Positions 6,847-15,941 of a stretch of 15,991 bases of DNA are shown here, in pieces. Under the pieces are notes generated by a model. That model saw only the letters and a list, made by a program, of their open reading frames with translations. It was not told where the DNA came from and made no database searches. The DNA comes from DASUME01 sp041179425. GTDB lineage: Bacteria; Myxococcota_A; Polyangia; Polyangiales; DASUME01. Within the stretch, counting starts at the first letter, position 1. Every line of letters begins with the position of its first letter. The DNA lies in NCBI GenBank assembly GCA_041179425.1, contig JBEGTL010000131.1, positions 1-15,991 of the forward strand. Direction: 5' to 3'. The translations under genes and the position numbers were made by a program.

Positions 6847-8148
6847 TCAGAACGAGGCGAGGCAGACGGCGTGCGCCAGCGTGACCAGCTTGGCATCCGC
6901 CAGCTTTTCCTTGAGTCCCGTGTTGAACGTCACGTCGTGCTCGAACGCGCGCGAGAATTTCTGCACGGTGTGCACCACCGCGCGGTCGAGCGCGCGCTCC
7001 TTGTCGGCAGCGGGCGCGTCTAGCGCAGCCACGAGCAGCGGGTGCCCCAGCAGCAAAAAACGAATGCTGGCGAGGCGTGCAAACAGCATCACCGCGTGCG
7101 AAAGCATGTCGGGCGACGTGACGTACCACTCGAGCGCCCAGTAGTTTTTGGCGTAGTTGGCCAGGTAGCCGTCGATGCGCGGCTTGTACTCGGCCCAGGT
7201 TGCCGTGTGACGTTGATACGAGAGCACCATGTCTCGTGCTTCGGCCTCGCTCGGGACCTTGTTGGACTTGAGCGGACTGGCCGCTCCTGCGGAGTACTCC
7301 TCAATGACGGAGTCGATCAGCTCGCGCAGACCGGACACAGGCGAGCGCGCGCTGAGCAGCGCCATCACCACGCGCGACGAGAAGACGGGCCCGATGGGCC
7401 GGTCCGCAAACTCGCGGTGGAGGTCGGCCCGCACGTCCGGGTCTTGGATTCGCTCGACCTCGAGGAGCAGCCGCCCCTCGTCGAGCTCGCGCGTCTGCAC
7501 CTGCATGAACGGGAGCGTGCGATGGGCGAAGTACGCGGTGAAGCACAGCCGCGTGCTCAGCGGGTACGTGTCGTCATTCAACAAGTCCATCATCAGGTTG
7601 CGCAGCTCGTCGTGGTAGCGCGCGTACGGCATGGCCGGGTGGTCGGGCAGCGTCTGGCGCACGGGCGGTCGCTCGAACACCTCTTTGTCGACGAAGTCGA
7701 GCTCGAGCGCGTCTTTGTGTAGCAAGAGCTGCCTGGCGACCTCGGGACACGACGTCACACCGGCCTGCTCGAGCCTGGCGCCCGCACGCGACACTGAGCG
7801 CGGGTACACGGTGCAGGTATCTGACAGTACCTCCTCGCCGTAGCGCTTCTGCAGCGAGCACAGGCGGTCGCCCCCCAAGAACGTGCAGTCGCCGTTGGTC
7901 TGCAGCACCAGCAGCGCGTGCTGTTTGTCGGTACGCGCCACGGTCTTGACGCGTCTCATCTTGGCGTCAAACTCCTGACGCGTGGCTGGCGACCCGCTCA
8001 TCGCTGAGCGTGTCTTGTCGTAGTGCTCCCGGTCGACGGTGATGTTCCAGCCGCCCGAGCAACATGAAGACTCACAGTCTCCACCGATACATCGAAACCG
8101 CTTCATGTACCGGAACGCCGTGAATGTAGTGGCCGCAGCTTTGCTCAT
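6847..8148 (-). CDS. FliB-like cysteine-rich protein (flagellin lysine-N-methylase family)
   Basis: 433 residues, close to the usual size of FliB, the enzyme that methylates lysines of flagellin in Salmonella. The N-terminal half carries the family cysteines: FRCIGGDCESSCC (Cys20, 25, 29, 30), then Cys88 in NGDCTFL, Cys97 in RLCSLQ, Cys112 in LSDTCTVYPR and Cys134 in VTSCPEVAR. Such cysteines are thought to bind a metal or Fe-S cluster. The C-terminal half is helical and less conserved. It is the last gene of the minus-strand ABC group, 62 bases after the spermidine-synthase-like gene, so co-transcription is likely but not certain. No flagellin or flagellar gene is in the window, so the target protein is unknown. 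ATG 8148 is preferred; Met15 is an alternative start. Confidence 0.82.
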   Translation of the reverse strand: MSKAAATTFTAFRYMKRFRCIGGDCESSCCSGGWNITVDREHYDKTRSAMSGSPATRQEFDAKMRRVKTVARTDKQHALLVLQTNGDCTFLGGDRLCSLQKRYGEEVLSDTCTVYPRSVSRAGARLEQAGVTSCPEVARQLLLHKDALELDFVDKEVFERPPVRQTLPDHPAMPYARYHDELRNLMMDLLNDDTYPLSTRLCFTAYFAHRTLPFMQVQTRELDEGRLLLEVERIQDPDVRADLHREFADRPIGPVFSSRVVMALLSARSPVSGLRELIDSVIEEYSAGAASPLKSNKVPSEAEARDMVLSYQRHTATWAEYKPRIDGYLANYAKNYWALEWYVTSPDMLSHAVMLFARLASIRFLLLGHPLLVAALDAPAADKERALDRAVVHTVQKFSRAFEHDVTFNTGLKEKLADAKLVTLAHAVCLASF

Positions 8149-8210
8149 CGAGCGGGCACCGCTGCAAATCGTCGACCACCTTGCATGTACGCGGCGTGTA
8201 GGCGCTTCTG

Positions 8211-9032
8211 CTAGTGCCTGCCCAACTTCTCGGACGGCGCACCCTTGCGCACCTCGCGTCGGTCGCTCGAAGGGTCTTGGTCGGCGTCGGCGTCGGCGTC
8301 GTCCACCGTGGCTAGCCAGATGTGGTGGCGCGAGCTGCTGTCGCGACTCCAGGTTCGGGCGCCGAACTCCTCGACGTGGAACCCCGTGGCACGCACGCGG
8401 GTCGTAAAGCTGCGGTCCGAAGAGGCGGACCAGACCGCGAGCACACCGTCTTCGCGTAGCGCCTTGCGCGCGCTGTGCAGACCGCCGGCACCGTACAGCC
8501 AGTCGTTCTCGCTACGGGTCAGCCCCTCGGGTCCGTTGTCGACGTCGAGTAAGATGGCGTCGAACGCATCGACGCGTCGAAGCTGCTGGGCGACGTCGCC
8601 CTCGTGCACCACGGTGCGCGGATCGTTCAGCGGGAAGCCGGCCAAGTGACCGACGTATTTGCGGTTCCAGTGCACGACGGCAGGCACGAGCTCGGCGACC
8701 ACCACCTCGGCGTCGTCGCGCAGGCGTGCGAGCGCCGCCGCCAGCGTGTAGCCCATGCCGAGCCCGCCCACGAGCACGCGCGCTTGTTTGCGCATGCCGA
8801 TGCGCTGACAAGCGAGCGCGGCGAGTGCCTCTTCGGACTCGTACACGTGGCTGGCCATCAGCTCGGTGCCGTCGGCACGGATCGCGTAGTGGCCGCCCTC
8901 TTGGTACAGCCGCAGCTCCCCGCCGTTGTCGGGCACGTCGGCGCGATCGAGCAGCTTCCACACCTTGATGGGCATGGGAGCGTGCTGCGTCGTGGGCGCG
9001 GGGCTTCGTTTGGCGAACGTTCGATGAACCAT
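8211..9032 (-). CDS. Spermidine-synthase-like (Rossmann-fold) protein
   Basis: 273 residues from ATG 9032, six bases after the permease stop and preceded by AAGG about ten bases upstream. A second possible start is Met20 (MPIKVWKLL, at 8975). Residues about 84-98 hold the glycine loop ARVLVGGLGMGYTLA. VVVAELVP with Glu114 is the expected ribose-binding acidic end of beta2, and FDAILLDVDNGPEG (about 157-170) is the acidic strand beta4 end. This layout is that of polyamine aminopropyltransferases and related SAM-dependent enzymes. The DNGPEG variant is typical of the 'spermidine synthase-like' group, whose substrates are often unknown. The C-terminus is an Asp/Ala-rich, charged tail encoded by a short repeat. 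The protein is cytosolic, and translation is probably coupled to the ABC permease. Confidence 0.82.
   Translation of the reverse strand: MVHRTFAKRSPAPTTQHAPMPIKVWKLLDRADVPDNGGELRLYQEGGHYAIRADGTELMASHVYESEEALAALACQRIGMRKQARVLVGGLGMGYTLAAALARLRDDAEVVVAELVPAVVHWNRKYVGHLAGFPLNDPRTVVHEGDVAQQLRRVDAFDAILLDVDNGPEGLTRSENDWLYGAGGLHSARKALREDGVLAVWSASSDRSFTTRVRATGFHVEEFGARTWSRDSSSRHHIWLATVDDADADADQDPSSDRREVRKGAPSEKLGRH
8281..8303. repeat. Short tandem repeat of TCGGCG encoding an Asp-Ala run
   Basis: Three copies of TCGGCG followed by a partial copy lie in the 3' end of the spermidine-synthase-like gene. On the minus strand they give alternating Asp and Ala (DDADADAD). The unit is six bases, so changes in copy number would keep the reading frame and only alter tail length. 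Confidence 0.7.
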
Positions 9033-9037
9033 GATGA

Positions 9038-9798
9038 TCAGGCCTTGAGTCGGTAACCGGTCTTGAAGATCCACCACACCGCGGCTGTGCAGACGGCCAA
9101 AAAGCCGAGTGTCATGCCTAGGCTGATGCCTACACCCACGTCGGAGATCCCGTAAAAGCTCCAGCGAAAGCCGCTGATCAGGTACACGACCGGGTTGAAC
9201 AGCGTGACCTTCTGCCAGAACGGCGGGAGCATGCGCACGGAGTAGAAGCTGCCCCCCAAGAACGTCATCGGAGTCACTACCATGATCGGGATGAGCTGCA
9301 GCTTCTCGAAGCCGTTGGCCCAGATGCCGATGATGAAGCCGAACAAGCTGAAGGTGACCGAGGTGAGCACCAAAAACGCGATCATCCACAGCGGGTGCGC
9401 GATGGTGAACGGCACGAACAGGCGCGCCGTCGCCAGCGTGAGGGTGCCCAAGAGCACCGACTTGGTGGCGGCCGCGCCCACGTAACCGAGCACGATCTCG
9501 AGGTACGAGATGGGCGCGGACAGCAGCTCGTAGATGGTGCCCGTGAACTTGGGCATGTAGATGCCGAACGACGCGTTGGAGATGCTCTCGTTGAGCAGCG
9601 ACAGCATGATCAAGCCGGGCACGATGAACGCTGCGTAGCTCACGCCTTCGATCTCGTTCATACGCGCGCCGATGGCCGAGCCGAACACCACGAAGTACAG
9701 CGAAGTAGAGACGACCGGCGACACGACGCTCTGCACCAGCGTACGAAAGGTACGCGCGAGCTCGAACTTGTAGATCGCGCGGATGCCGTGGACGTTCA

Positions 9799-9802
<4 letters not shown>
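9038..9802 (-). CDS. yadH: ABC-2 type transporter permease (YadH family)
   Basis: 254 residues, matching the family length of about 255. Six hydrophobic segments are visible at roughly 24-44, 56-72, 105-130, 138-160, 168-186 and 226-246. The cytoplasmic loop YELLSAPISYLEIVLGY, which couples to the ATPase, and the conserved PMTFLGGSFYSV and LFNPVVYLISGFRW stretches are typical of YadH/NodJ-like ABC-2 permeases. These act in the inner membrane with a separate ATPase as exporters. The start is GTG 9802 or the next codon ATG 9799. Either overlaps the ATPase stop (GTGATGA), so translation is coupled. A GAGG lies about eight bases before GTG. The exported substrate is unknown. Confidence 0.9.
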
Positions 9803-10725
<923 letters not shown>

Positions 10726-10906
10726 GGGGGCTCGAGGGTACGCGACATACGTCCCGTGTGCACCGCGGCGGGTGAGCAGAGGCGTGGCGGCAGCAAGTCT
10801 TTTCGCTTCCCGTGGGGTGCCTACACGCAGCACGCTGCACGGGACCGTGGTGACAACGAGCAGCAGAGCAAGAGGAGCGCGCGCGCGCACCCACGCACGA
10901 GCTCGC
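10726..10906. other. Divergent intergenic region between the ABC operon and the envelope operon
   Basis: 181 bases that must hold the promoters for both operons. No convincing -35/-10 pair was found on either strand. It contains a small inverted repeat, GCAGC-AC-GCTGC, at about 10833-10844 that could be a regulator site. It also has a 12-base alternating GC run (10877-10888). An AGAGGAG at 10871-10877 lies too far from the chosen GTG to be its ribosome-binding site. Weak frames cross it on both strands but look non-coding. Confidence 0.4.
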
Positions 10907-12196
10907 GTGCACGCACGCTTCCACCGCCCGCGGTGGCTCTGGGGGGCGGTCCTGTGCTGCGTGTGGGGCTGGCTGGCGGGCCAAGGGCACGCGCAAGACA
11001 CCAGCAAACAGCGGGCGCACGGCAAGGTTCAGCTCGTGTACCGGGCACCGTCCTCCTGTCCCGCGCGCGAGACATTCGAGGCTCGCCTCGCGACCCGTCT
11101 GCGCGGTGCGCCGCTCGCGACCGACAAGCCGGTGGTGCTCACGGTCGAGCTGCGCGGCGATGAGCGAGTCGGAGCGCAGCCTCCTCGCGCGGCCACTCAG
11201 CCCAGGTTTCTCGGCACCATCTCGCTGACCGATGCGGAGGCCACCCTCGGCCCGCGCAAGATCGAGGCACAGAGCTGTAGCGAGGCGGTCGATGCCCTGA
11301 CCTTCGTCGCGGCGCTGCTGCTCGAAGACCACGCCCGCGCTGCGGTGGATGTTCGCTCGCGCGCGGACGATGCGCGGGCCTCCAACGCGGGTGCGCGACC
11401 CCGTGCGACCACGCCGGCCGTGCGTGCCAACACACGAGCGACGAGTCCGACGCTTGCTCCCGAGGCTGTCAGCGACGAGCCGAGCGCGAGCGAGCCCGTC
11501 TCGCCGACTGCCCCTGACGAGCCGACGTCTTCCATTCGTACGGAGGTCGCCGCGCCGCCCGTCCCTGCCGCTGCCCTGGCGACGGGCGACAGCCCCTCCG
11601 AGCGCGACCCGCCAAACGACGACGCGGACACCACGACGCCCGAGTTCGACGCAATGGGGCCCGCTCGCGCCTGGCCTGTGCGCGGCTCGCTCTCCGTCGC
11701 GGGCCTGTTGGTCTCGGGGGTCGCCCCGCTGCTGCGACCCGGTGTTGCCGTTTCGGCCGGTCTCGCGTGGTCGTTCGGCGAGACGTACGCGCTCTCGCTC
11801 GCACTTGGCGTGCGGGGCACGTGGCCGCACGAGGAGCGATCGACGCAGGGCAACGGAGAGTTTCGCTGGTGGAGCAGCAGCTTTTCGCTGTGCGCGAGGG
11901 TCCAGAGCGAGCGTGACGCGGCCCGTGTTTCGTTGTGCCTCGATGGAGAAGCCGGAGAGATCGTGGCCCACGGTCGCGCCACCGACGATCCGCACGGCGT
12001 GCGTGCGACCTGGCTCGCCGTGGGTCCTGCCGCGCGCGCAAGTGTCCGGCTGCGCGGTCGATGGCGGGTCGTGCCCGGCTTCGGCTTGCTCGTTCCCGGC
12101 GCGCGCGACCGGTTCGTGGTGGGCACCCGCGAGCTCTATCGCGTGTCCCCGCTCACGTTTCGCGGCGAGCTGGCCCTCGCCGTCGAGTGGCCGTGA
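10907..12196 (+). CDS. Secreted two-part envelope protein, function unknown
   Basis: 429 residues from GTG 10907. A signal peptide is clear: basic VHARFHRPRW, a hydrophobic core rich in Leu/Trp/Val, and a cleavage site GHA/QD after residue 29. Residues about 40-145 form a small domain beginning VQLVYRAPSSCPARETF. It has two cysteines, Cys51 and Cys124 (AQSCSEAVDALTFVAALLL), that could form a disulphide. A linker of about 100 residues rich in Ala, Pro, Thr and Ser follows. The last 180 residues show alternating hydrophobic strands (SLSVAGLLVSGVAPLL, VSAGLAWSFGE, SFSLCARVQ) and end in a hydrophobic strand plus EWP, as in an outer-membrane barrel-like domain. It is the first gene of an operon with an ECF sigma factor 31 bases downstream. 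I do not recognise a named family. Confidence 0.78.
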   Translation: MHARFHRPRWLWGAVLCCVWGWLAGQGHAQDTSKQRAHGKVQLVYRAPSSCPARETFEARLATRLRGAPLATDKPVVLTVELRGDERVGAQPPRAATQPRFLGTISLTDAEATLGPRKIEAQSCSEAVDALTFVAALLLEDHARAAVDVRSRADDARASNAGARPRATTPAVRANTRATSPTLAPEAVSDEPSASEPVSPTAPDEPTSSIRTEVAAPPVPAAALATGDSPSERDPPNDDADTTTPEFDAMGPARAWPVRGSLSVAGLLVSGVAPLLRPGVAVSAGLAWSFGETYALSLALGVRGTWPHEERSTQGNGEFRWWSSSFSLCARVQSERDAARVSLCLDGEAGEIVAHGRATDDPHGVRATWLAVGPAARASVRLRGRWRVVPGFGLLVPGARDRFVVGTRELYRVSPLTFRGELALAVEWP

Positions 12197-12227
12197 TCGA
12201 AACCCCAAGCTCGCGCATCATCCCTTG

Positions 12228-12773
12228 GTGAACGCGATCGCACCGCGAGCCAAAGCCATCGACTTGCCGCGCCGCGTGCGCCTCGAGGGGATGGTGGCGC
12301 GCGACTACCGGCTGATCTGGCGCCTGCTCCGGCGCCTCGGTCTGTCGCCGGCCGCTGCCGACGACGCCGCACAGCAGGTGTTCTTGATCGCGGCCGAGCG
12401 CCTCGACGACATCCAGCCGGGCAAGGAGCGCGCGTTCGTGTACGGCACGGCGCTGCGGGTCGCGCAGGGTGTGCGCCGCAAGCGCGACCGCGAGACACCC
12501 GGTCTCGATCAGCACGAGTCCGAGCTGGTGGCGCGCGCGCCCGACCCCGAGCAGCTGGTGAGCCAACGCCGACAGCGAGAAGCGCTCGACCGCATCCTCG
12601 CCGAGCTGCCCCTCGAGCTACGCGCCGTGTTCGTGTTGTTCGAGCTGGAGGGCCTCAGCTCGCCGGAGATCGCGGCGCTCTCCGACTTGCCCCTGGGCAC
12701 GGTCGCCTCGCGCCTGCGTCGTGCGCGCGAACAGTTTCGTGCGCAGTGCCGTCTACACGGAGAGACCCCATGA
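12228..12773 (+). CDS. ECF-type RNA polymerase sigma factor
   Basis: 181 residues from GTG 12228. Region 2 (about 20-90) reads YRLIWRLLRRLGLSPAAADD, then AAQQVFLIAAERL, with the usual DxxQxVFL core. Region 4 (about 117-172) reads LDRILAELPLELRAVFVLFE, then LEGLSSPEIAALSDLPLGTV and ASRLRRAREQF, a complete helix-turn-helix for -35 recognition. It lacks extra C-terminal domains. The start is uncertain because no ribosome-binding site is obvious; TTG 12225 is adjacent. It overlaps the next gene by four bases (ATGA), so the two are translationally coupled. That is the usual arrangement of ECF sigma factors and their membrane anti-sigma regulators. It probably directs transcription of envelope genes, possibly including its own operon. 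Confidence 0.9.
   Translation: MNAIAPRAKAIDLPRRVRLEGMVARDYRLIWRLLRRLGLSPAAADDAAQQVFLIAAERLDDIQPGKERAFVYGTALRVAQGVRRKRDRETPGLDQHESELVARAPDPEQLVSQRRQREALDRILAELPLELRAVFVLFELEGLSSPEIAALSDLPLGTVASRLRRAREQFRAQCRLHGETP
12759..12764 (+). promoter_or_regulatory. Ribosome-binding site for the membrane TPR-like gene inside the sigma gene
   Basis: GGAGAG five bases before ATG 12770 lies within the last codons of the sigma factor gene. It supports the start that overlaps the sigma stop codon. Confidence 0.6.
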
Positions 12774-13492
12774 ACGATCCACCGCGCCTGTTGTCAGGGG
12801 ACGCCGACGAGCGCGAGCTCGGGCTCTTGCGTGCCGCGGCCGCCGAGGAGCCGTCTGCAGACGCTCTGCTCCGTCTCCAGCAGACACTCGGTCTGAGCGT
12901 CGACCTCGCGCCGCTCTCCGTGCCGCGCGCGCCCACACCTGCTCGCACGGGCGCGCTCGACGCGCTGGGCACGCCGGGCCACACGGGCTCGCTCGTGGCC
13001 TCCAAGTGGCTCTTGCTGAGTACCGCGGGCGTGGCGCTGGTGGGTGCACTCGTCTGGAATCGGCTGGCGGTGCCCGAACGTACGGAGCGATCGACGGCCA
13101 GTTCCTCTCCTTCCACGAGCGAGCCCGCTACGCCGCAACCGAGTGCGCCCGCGCCGAGTGTGCCCGCGAGCACCGGCCCCACGCAGCCTGCTTCTGATGC
13201 GACCCTCGATGCGCCCGCGCTGCGCGACGAGCTCGCCCGCCTCGAGCGCGCGCGCACCTTACTGCGCGATCGCCGCGCGCGCGCCGCGCTGACCACACTC
13301 GACGACTACGACCGTACGCACCCGCACGGGACACTGCGCGAAGAGGCCCAAGCGCTCCGCATCGAGACCTTGTTCGCGCTCTCCGAGGTCCCACGCGCAA
13401 GCGACCTCGCACAGCGGTTCTTGCGCAGCTACCCACACAGCGTGCACGGTGCCCGCGTGTCGAGTCAGCTGGAGCAGCATGGTGCGCGCTGA
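12770..13492 (+). CDS. Single-pass membrane protein with TPR-like C-terminus, candidate anti-sigma partner
   Basis: 240 residues. Residues 1-77 are cytoplasmic-type and helical (RELGLLRAAAAEEPSADALL), followed by one membrane segment at about 78-97 (WLLLSTAGVALVGALVW). A Ser/Pro/Ala-rich spacer runs to about 150. The periplasmic part (about 152-236) has paired helices ending in LAQRFLRSYPHSVHGARV, like the TPR/BamD-type repeats found in myxobacterial sigma-linked proteins. The position, overlapping the ECF sigma gene by four bases, and the inside-helical/one-helix/outside-repeat layout suggest it binds the sigma factor and senses the envelope. No zinc-finger anti-sigma motif (HxxxCxxC) is present, so this role is inferred from context. 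It overlaps the following lipoprotein gene by 14 bases. Confidence 0.75.
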   Translation: MNDPPRLLSGDADERELGLLRAAAAEEPSADALLRLQQTLGLSVDLAPLSVPRAPTPARTGALDALGTPGHTGSLVASKWLLLSTAGVALVGALVWNRLAVPERTERSTASSSPSTSEPATPQPSAPAPSVPASTGPTQPASDATLDAPALRDELARLERARTLLRDRRARAALTTLDDYDRTHPHGTLREEAQALRIETLFALSEVPRASDLAQRFLRSYPHSVHGARVSSQLEQHGAR

Positions 13493-14435
13493 GCGGGTCG
13501 TTTCGCTCGCGGTGGTGTGCCTCTTGGCTTGCACTGCCGACACGCTCTCGCTCGGCGCCGGACGACGAGGGCTGGTCGACGCCGGCTCGGTCGAAGCCGG
13601 CGCCAGCGAGGCGGGCCTCGTCGATGCGACACGTGCGGATGCCGGGCCCACCGACGCGAGTGGCCTGGTCTCGTTTTCGGCGCCGACGGAGCTCGTGGGC
13701 GTGCGGGTGACAGACAGTAAGGACGACGACCCCTCGCTCACCCGCGATCTGACACTCTTGTTCTTCGACTCGCGGCGGTCCGGGGGTACTGGCAAAGAAG
13801 ACATCTGGCAGGCCACGCGCAGCGCAGCCGACGCCGCCTGGAACACGCCCACGCCCGTCGGCGAGCTCAACACCAACGTGCGCGAGACGGGGCTCGCGCT
13901 GTCCTCCGACGGTCTGCGCATCTGGTTCAGCAGCGACCGGGATGGTGGTGCGGGTGGGCTCGACGTGTACACGGCAGCCCGCTCCGATCGCGCCGCCACG
14001 TTCGTTGGGATCACACGCGTGGCGGAGCTCTCCACGCCGGGCGACGACCTGATCAGCGCCGTCGACGACGCCCAAGAGACGATGTGGCTGGCGCGACGCG
14101 ACGACGATGACGACGACTACGACCTGTACGTGGCGCGACGCAGCGGCACGCAGGCACCGTGGTCGACTGCGGTCGCGATCGACGAGCTCAACACCGACAA
14201 AGAAGAGTCCGACGCATTTGTTGTGCGCGGCGGCCAGCAGCTGATCTTTACGCGGTCGGGCGATCTCTATCTGACTGTACGCGCCGCGGACGGGCGCTAC
14301 GGCGCAGCGGAAGCCATCGCAGACGTGAACAGCGAGCGCGACGACCGCGACGCCTGGGCGAGCGACGATCTACGCACGCTGGTGTTCTCGTCCGATCGCT
14401 CCGGCGAGTACCTGCTCTACCAAGCGGTGCGCTGA
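13479..14435 (+). CDS. PD40 (WD40-like) beta-propeller lipoprotein
   Basis: 318 residues from ATG 13479, preceded by GGAG seven bases upstream. The N-terminus has a basic start, a hydrophobic stretch and a lipobox LLAC with Cys18. A short linker rich in Asp, Ala and Gly follows. From about residue 65 there are about five related blades. Each has an acidic D-D/E-x start and an L.FxSxRxGGxGxxDIW/VY core, as in FFDSRRSGGTGKEDIWQATR and WFSSDRDGGAGGLDVYTAAR. This is the PD40 pattern also found in TolB. The third blade carries a run of Asp residues (DDDDDDYD). Such proteins bind partners or glycans at the outer membrane. It overlaps the membrane TPR-like gene by 14 bases, so the two are translated together. 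The ligand is unknown. Confidence 0.85.
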   Translation: MVRAERVVSLAVVCLLACTADTLSLGAGRRGLVDAGSVEAGASEAGLVDATRADAGPTDASGLVSFSAPTELVGVRVTDSKDDDPSLTRDLTLLFFDSRRSGGTGKEDIWQATRSAADAAWNTPTPVGELNTNVRETGLALSSDGLRIWFSSDRDGGAGGLDVYTAARSDRAATFVGITRVAELSTPGDDLISAVDDAQETMWLARRDDDDDDYDLYVARRSGTQAPWSTAVAIDELNTDKEESDAFVVRGGQQLIFTRSGDLYLTVRAADGRYGAAEAIADVNSERDDRDAWASDDLRTLVFSSDRSGEYLLYQAVR

Positions 14436-14448
14436 GGCGGCGGGCCGG

Positions 14449-14469
14449 TGCTAAGCTCCCGCCTGGGAG
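14449..14469 (+). promoter_or_regulatory. Possible extended -10 and ribosome-binding site before the oxidoreductase gene
   Basis: TGCTAAGCT at 14449-14457 resembles an extended -10 box (TAAGCT). GGGAG at 14465-14469 lies nine bases before the TTG start and is a fair ribosome-binding site. If the -10 is used, the leader would be very short, so the oxidoreductase could be transcribed apart from the operon upstream. No good -35 is seen. Confidence 0.3.
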
Positions 14470-14478
14470 TGTGTTGGC

Positions 14479-15918
14479 TTGGAATCTTACGATGCTGTCG
14501 TGGTCGGCTCCGGCCCCAATGGACTCGCCGCCGCCATTCGGCTCGCGCAGGCGGGCTTTCGCACCTTACTGGTCGAGGCGCACGAGCGCGTGGGCGGCGG
14601 GCTACGCACCGACGAGCTGACGTTGCCCGGCTTTCGTCACGACTACTGTGCAGCCATCCACACCATGGGCGTCATCAGCCCGTACTACACGCAGCTGCCG
14701 CTCGCCGAGCACGGCCTGAAGTGGGCCTTCCCAGAAGCCTCGGTCGCGCATCCACTCGACGATCGTCCTGCCGCCATGCTCGAGGCTTCGCTCGACCAGA
14801 CGGCAGCGAGCCTCGGTCGCGACGCGCGCAGCTACACGCGCATGCTCGCGCCCTTCCTGCGTAACCCGCACGGTCTGCTGCGCGACCTGATGGCTCCGCT
14901 CGGCATCCCCAAGCACCCGCTGGCCATGCTGCGCTTTGGCTTGATGGCGCTGCGCCCGGCCAGCTGGCTCGCGCGCAGGTTCGAGACGCCCGAGGCGCGC
15001 GCTCTCTTTGCAGGCTGTGCCGCGCACTCCATCTTGCCGCTCGATGCCTGGGGCACGGCCGCCTTTGGTCTGATCTTTTTGCTCACGGGTCACATCGAGC
15101 GTTGGCCTGCGGTGGTGGGTGGCTCCGAAGAGCTGGCCAAGGCTCTGCTTGGCACCTTCGTCTCGCTCGGCGGTCAGGTGTCGACCGGTCGCCGCATCGG
15201 CAAGCTGAGCGACCTGCCGCCGGCGCGCGTGGTGCTGTTCGACCTCGCGCCCAAGGCGCTCTCCGCCATCGCCGCCAGCGCGTTGCCCGCGCGCTACCTG
15301 GGCCGACTCGCGCGCTACGACTACGGGCCCGGCGTGTTCAAGCTCGACTACGCGCTGTCGGCGCCCATCCCCTGGAAAGACCCCAACTGCGCACGGGCAT
15401 CCACGGTCCACCTCGGCGGCACGTTCGAAGAGATCGCGGCTGGCGAAGGCATGGTGTGGCGCGGTCAGCTGCCTGATCGACCGTACGTGTTGCTCTGCCA
15501 GCAGAGCCACTTCGACAGCACGCGGGCTCCGGCCGGCAAGCACACCGGCTACGCGTACTGCCACGTCCCGCCCGGCTACGAGGGCGATGCCACGCGCCAG
15601 ATCGAAGACCAGATCGAGCGCTTTGCCCCCGGCTTCCGCGACACGATCTTGGCCCGTCACGTCACGCGGCCGAGCGACTTCGAGGCCCACAACAGCAGCT
15701 ACGTCGGCGGGGCGGTCACGGGGGGCGCGGCCCACCTCACGCAGCTGTTCACGCGGCCGGTGGCGCGGCTCGACCCCTACAGCACCCCCAACCCGCACCT
15801 GTTTTTGTGCTCCGGCTCGACCCCACCGGGCGGCGGCGTGCACGGCATGTGCGGCTTCTACGCCGCACAGAGCGCCATCCGCCGCCTGCACAAGGGCGTG
15901 CCGCTGATGGGCGCGTAG
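14479..15918 (+). CDS. FAD-dependent oxidoreductase (PYROXD2/CrtI-like phytoene-dehydrogenase family)
   Basis: 479 residues from TTG 14479, the first possible start in the frame. The N-terminal FAD-binding loop AVVVGSGPNGLAAAIRLA is followed by a Glu for the ribose (LLVEAHERVGGGLRT). The next block, LTLPGFRHDYCAAIHTMG, is typical of PYROXD2-like proteins. The C-terminal LFLCSGSTPPGGGVHGMCGF is the second FAD-contact motif. There is no signal peptide. CrtI-like enzymes desaturate carotenoids. This subgroup is broader and its substrates are mostly unknown, so a carotenoid role should not be assumed; no other carotenoid gene is in the window. The gene lies 43 bases after the PD40 gene and may be co-transcribed with it or have its own promoter. 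Confidence 0.9.
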   Translation: MESYDAVVVGSGPNGLAAAIRLAQAGFRTLLVEAHERVGGGLRTDELTLPGFRHDYCAAIHTMGVISPYYTQLPLAEHGLKWAFPEASVAHPLDDRPAAMLEASLDQTAASLGRDARSYTRMLAPFLRNPHGLLRDLMAPLGIPKHPLAMLRFGLMALRPASWLARRFETPEARALFAGCAAHSILPLDAWGTAAFGLIFLLTGHIERWPAVVGGSEELAKALLGTFVSLGGQVSTGRRIGKLSDLPPARVVLFDLAPKALSAIAASALPARYLGRLARYDYGPGVFKLDYALSAPIPWKDPNCARASTVHLGGTFEEIAAGEGMVWRGQLPDRPYVLLCQQSHFDSTRAPAGKHTGYAYCHVPPGYEGDATRQIEDQIERFAPGFRDTILARHVTRPSDFEAHNSSYVGGAVTGGAAHLTQLFTRPVARLDPYSTPNPHLFLCSGSTPPGGGVHGMCGFYAAQSAIRRLHKGVPLMGA

Positions 15919-15941
15919 CCCCCGGAGAGTGGGAGGTTTGG

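Noticed and set aside
13479..14435. Asp-rich run in the propeller lipoprotein as a possible calcium-binding repeat
   Set aside because: The run DDDDDDYD occurs once, within one blade, and does not follow a known calcium-binding repeat such as DxDxDG or GGxGxD arrays.
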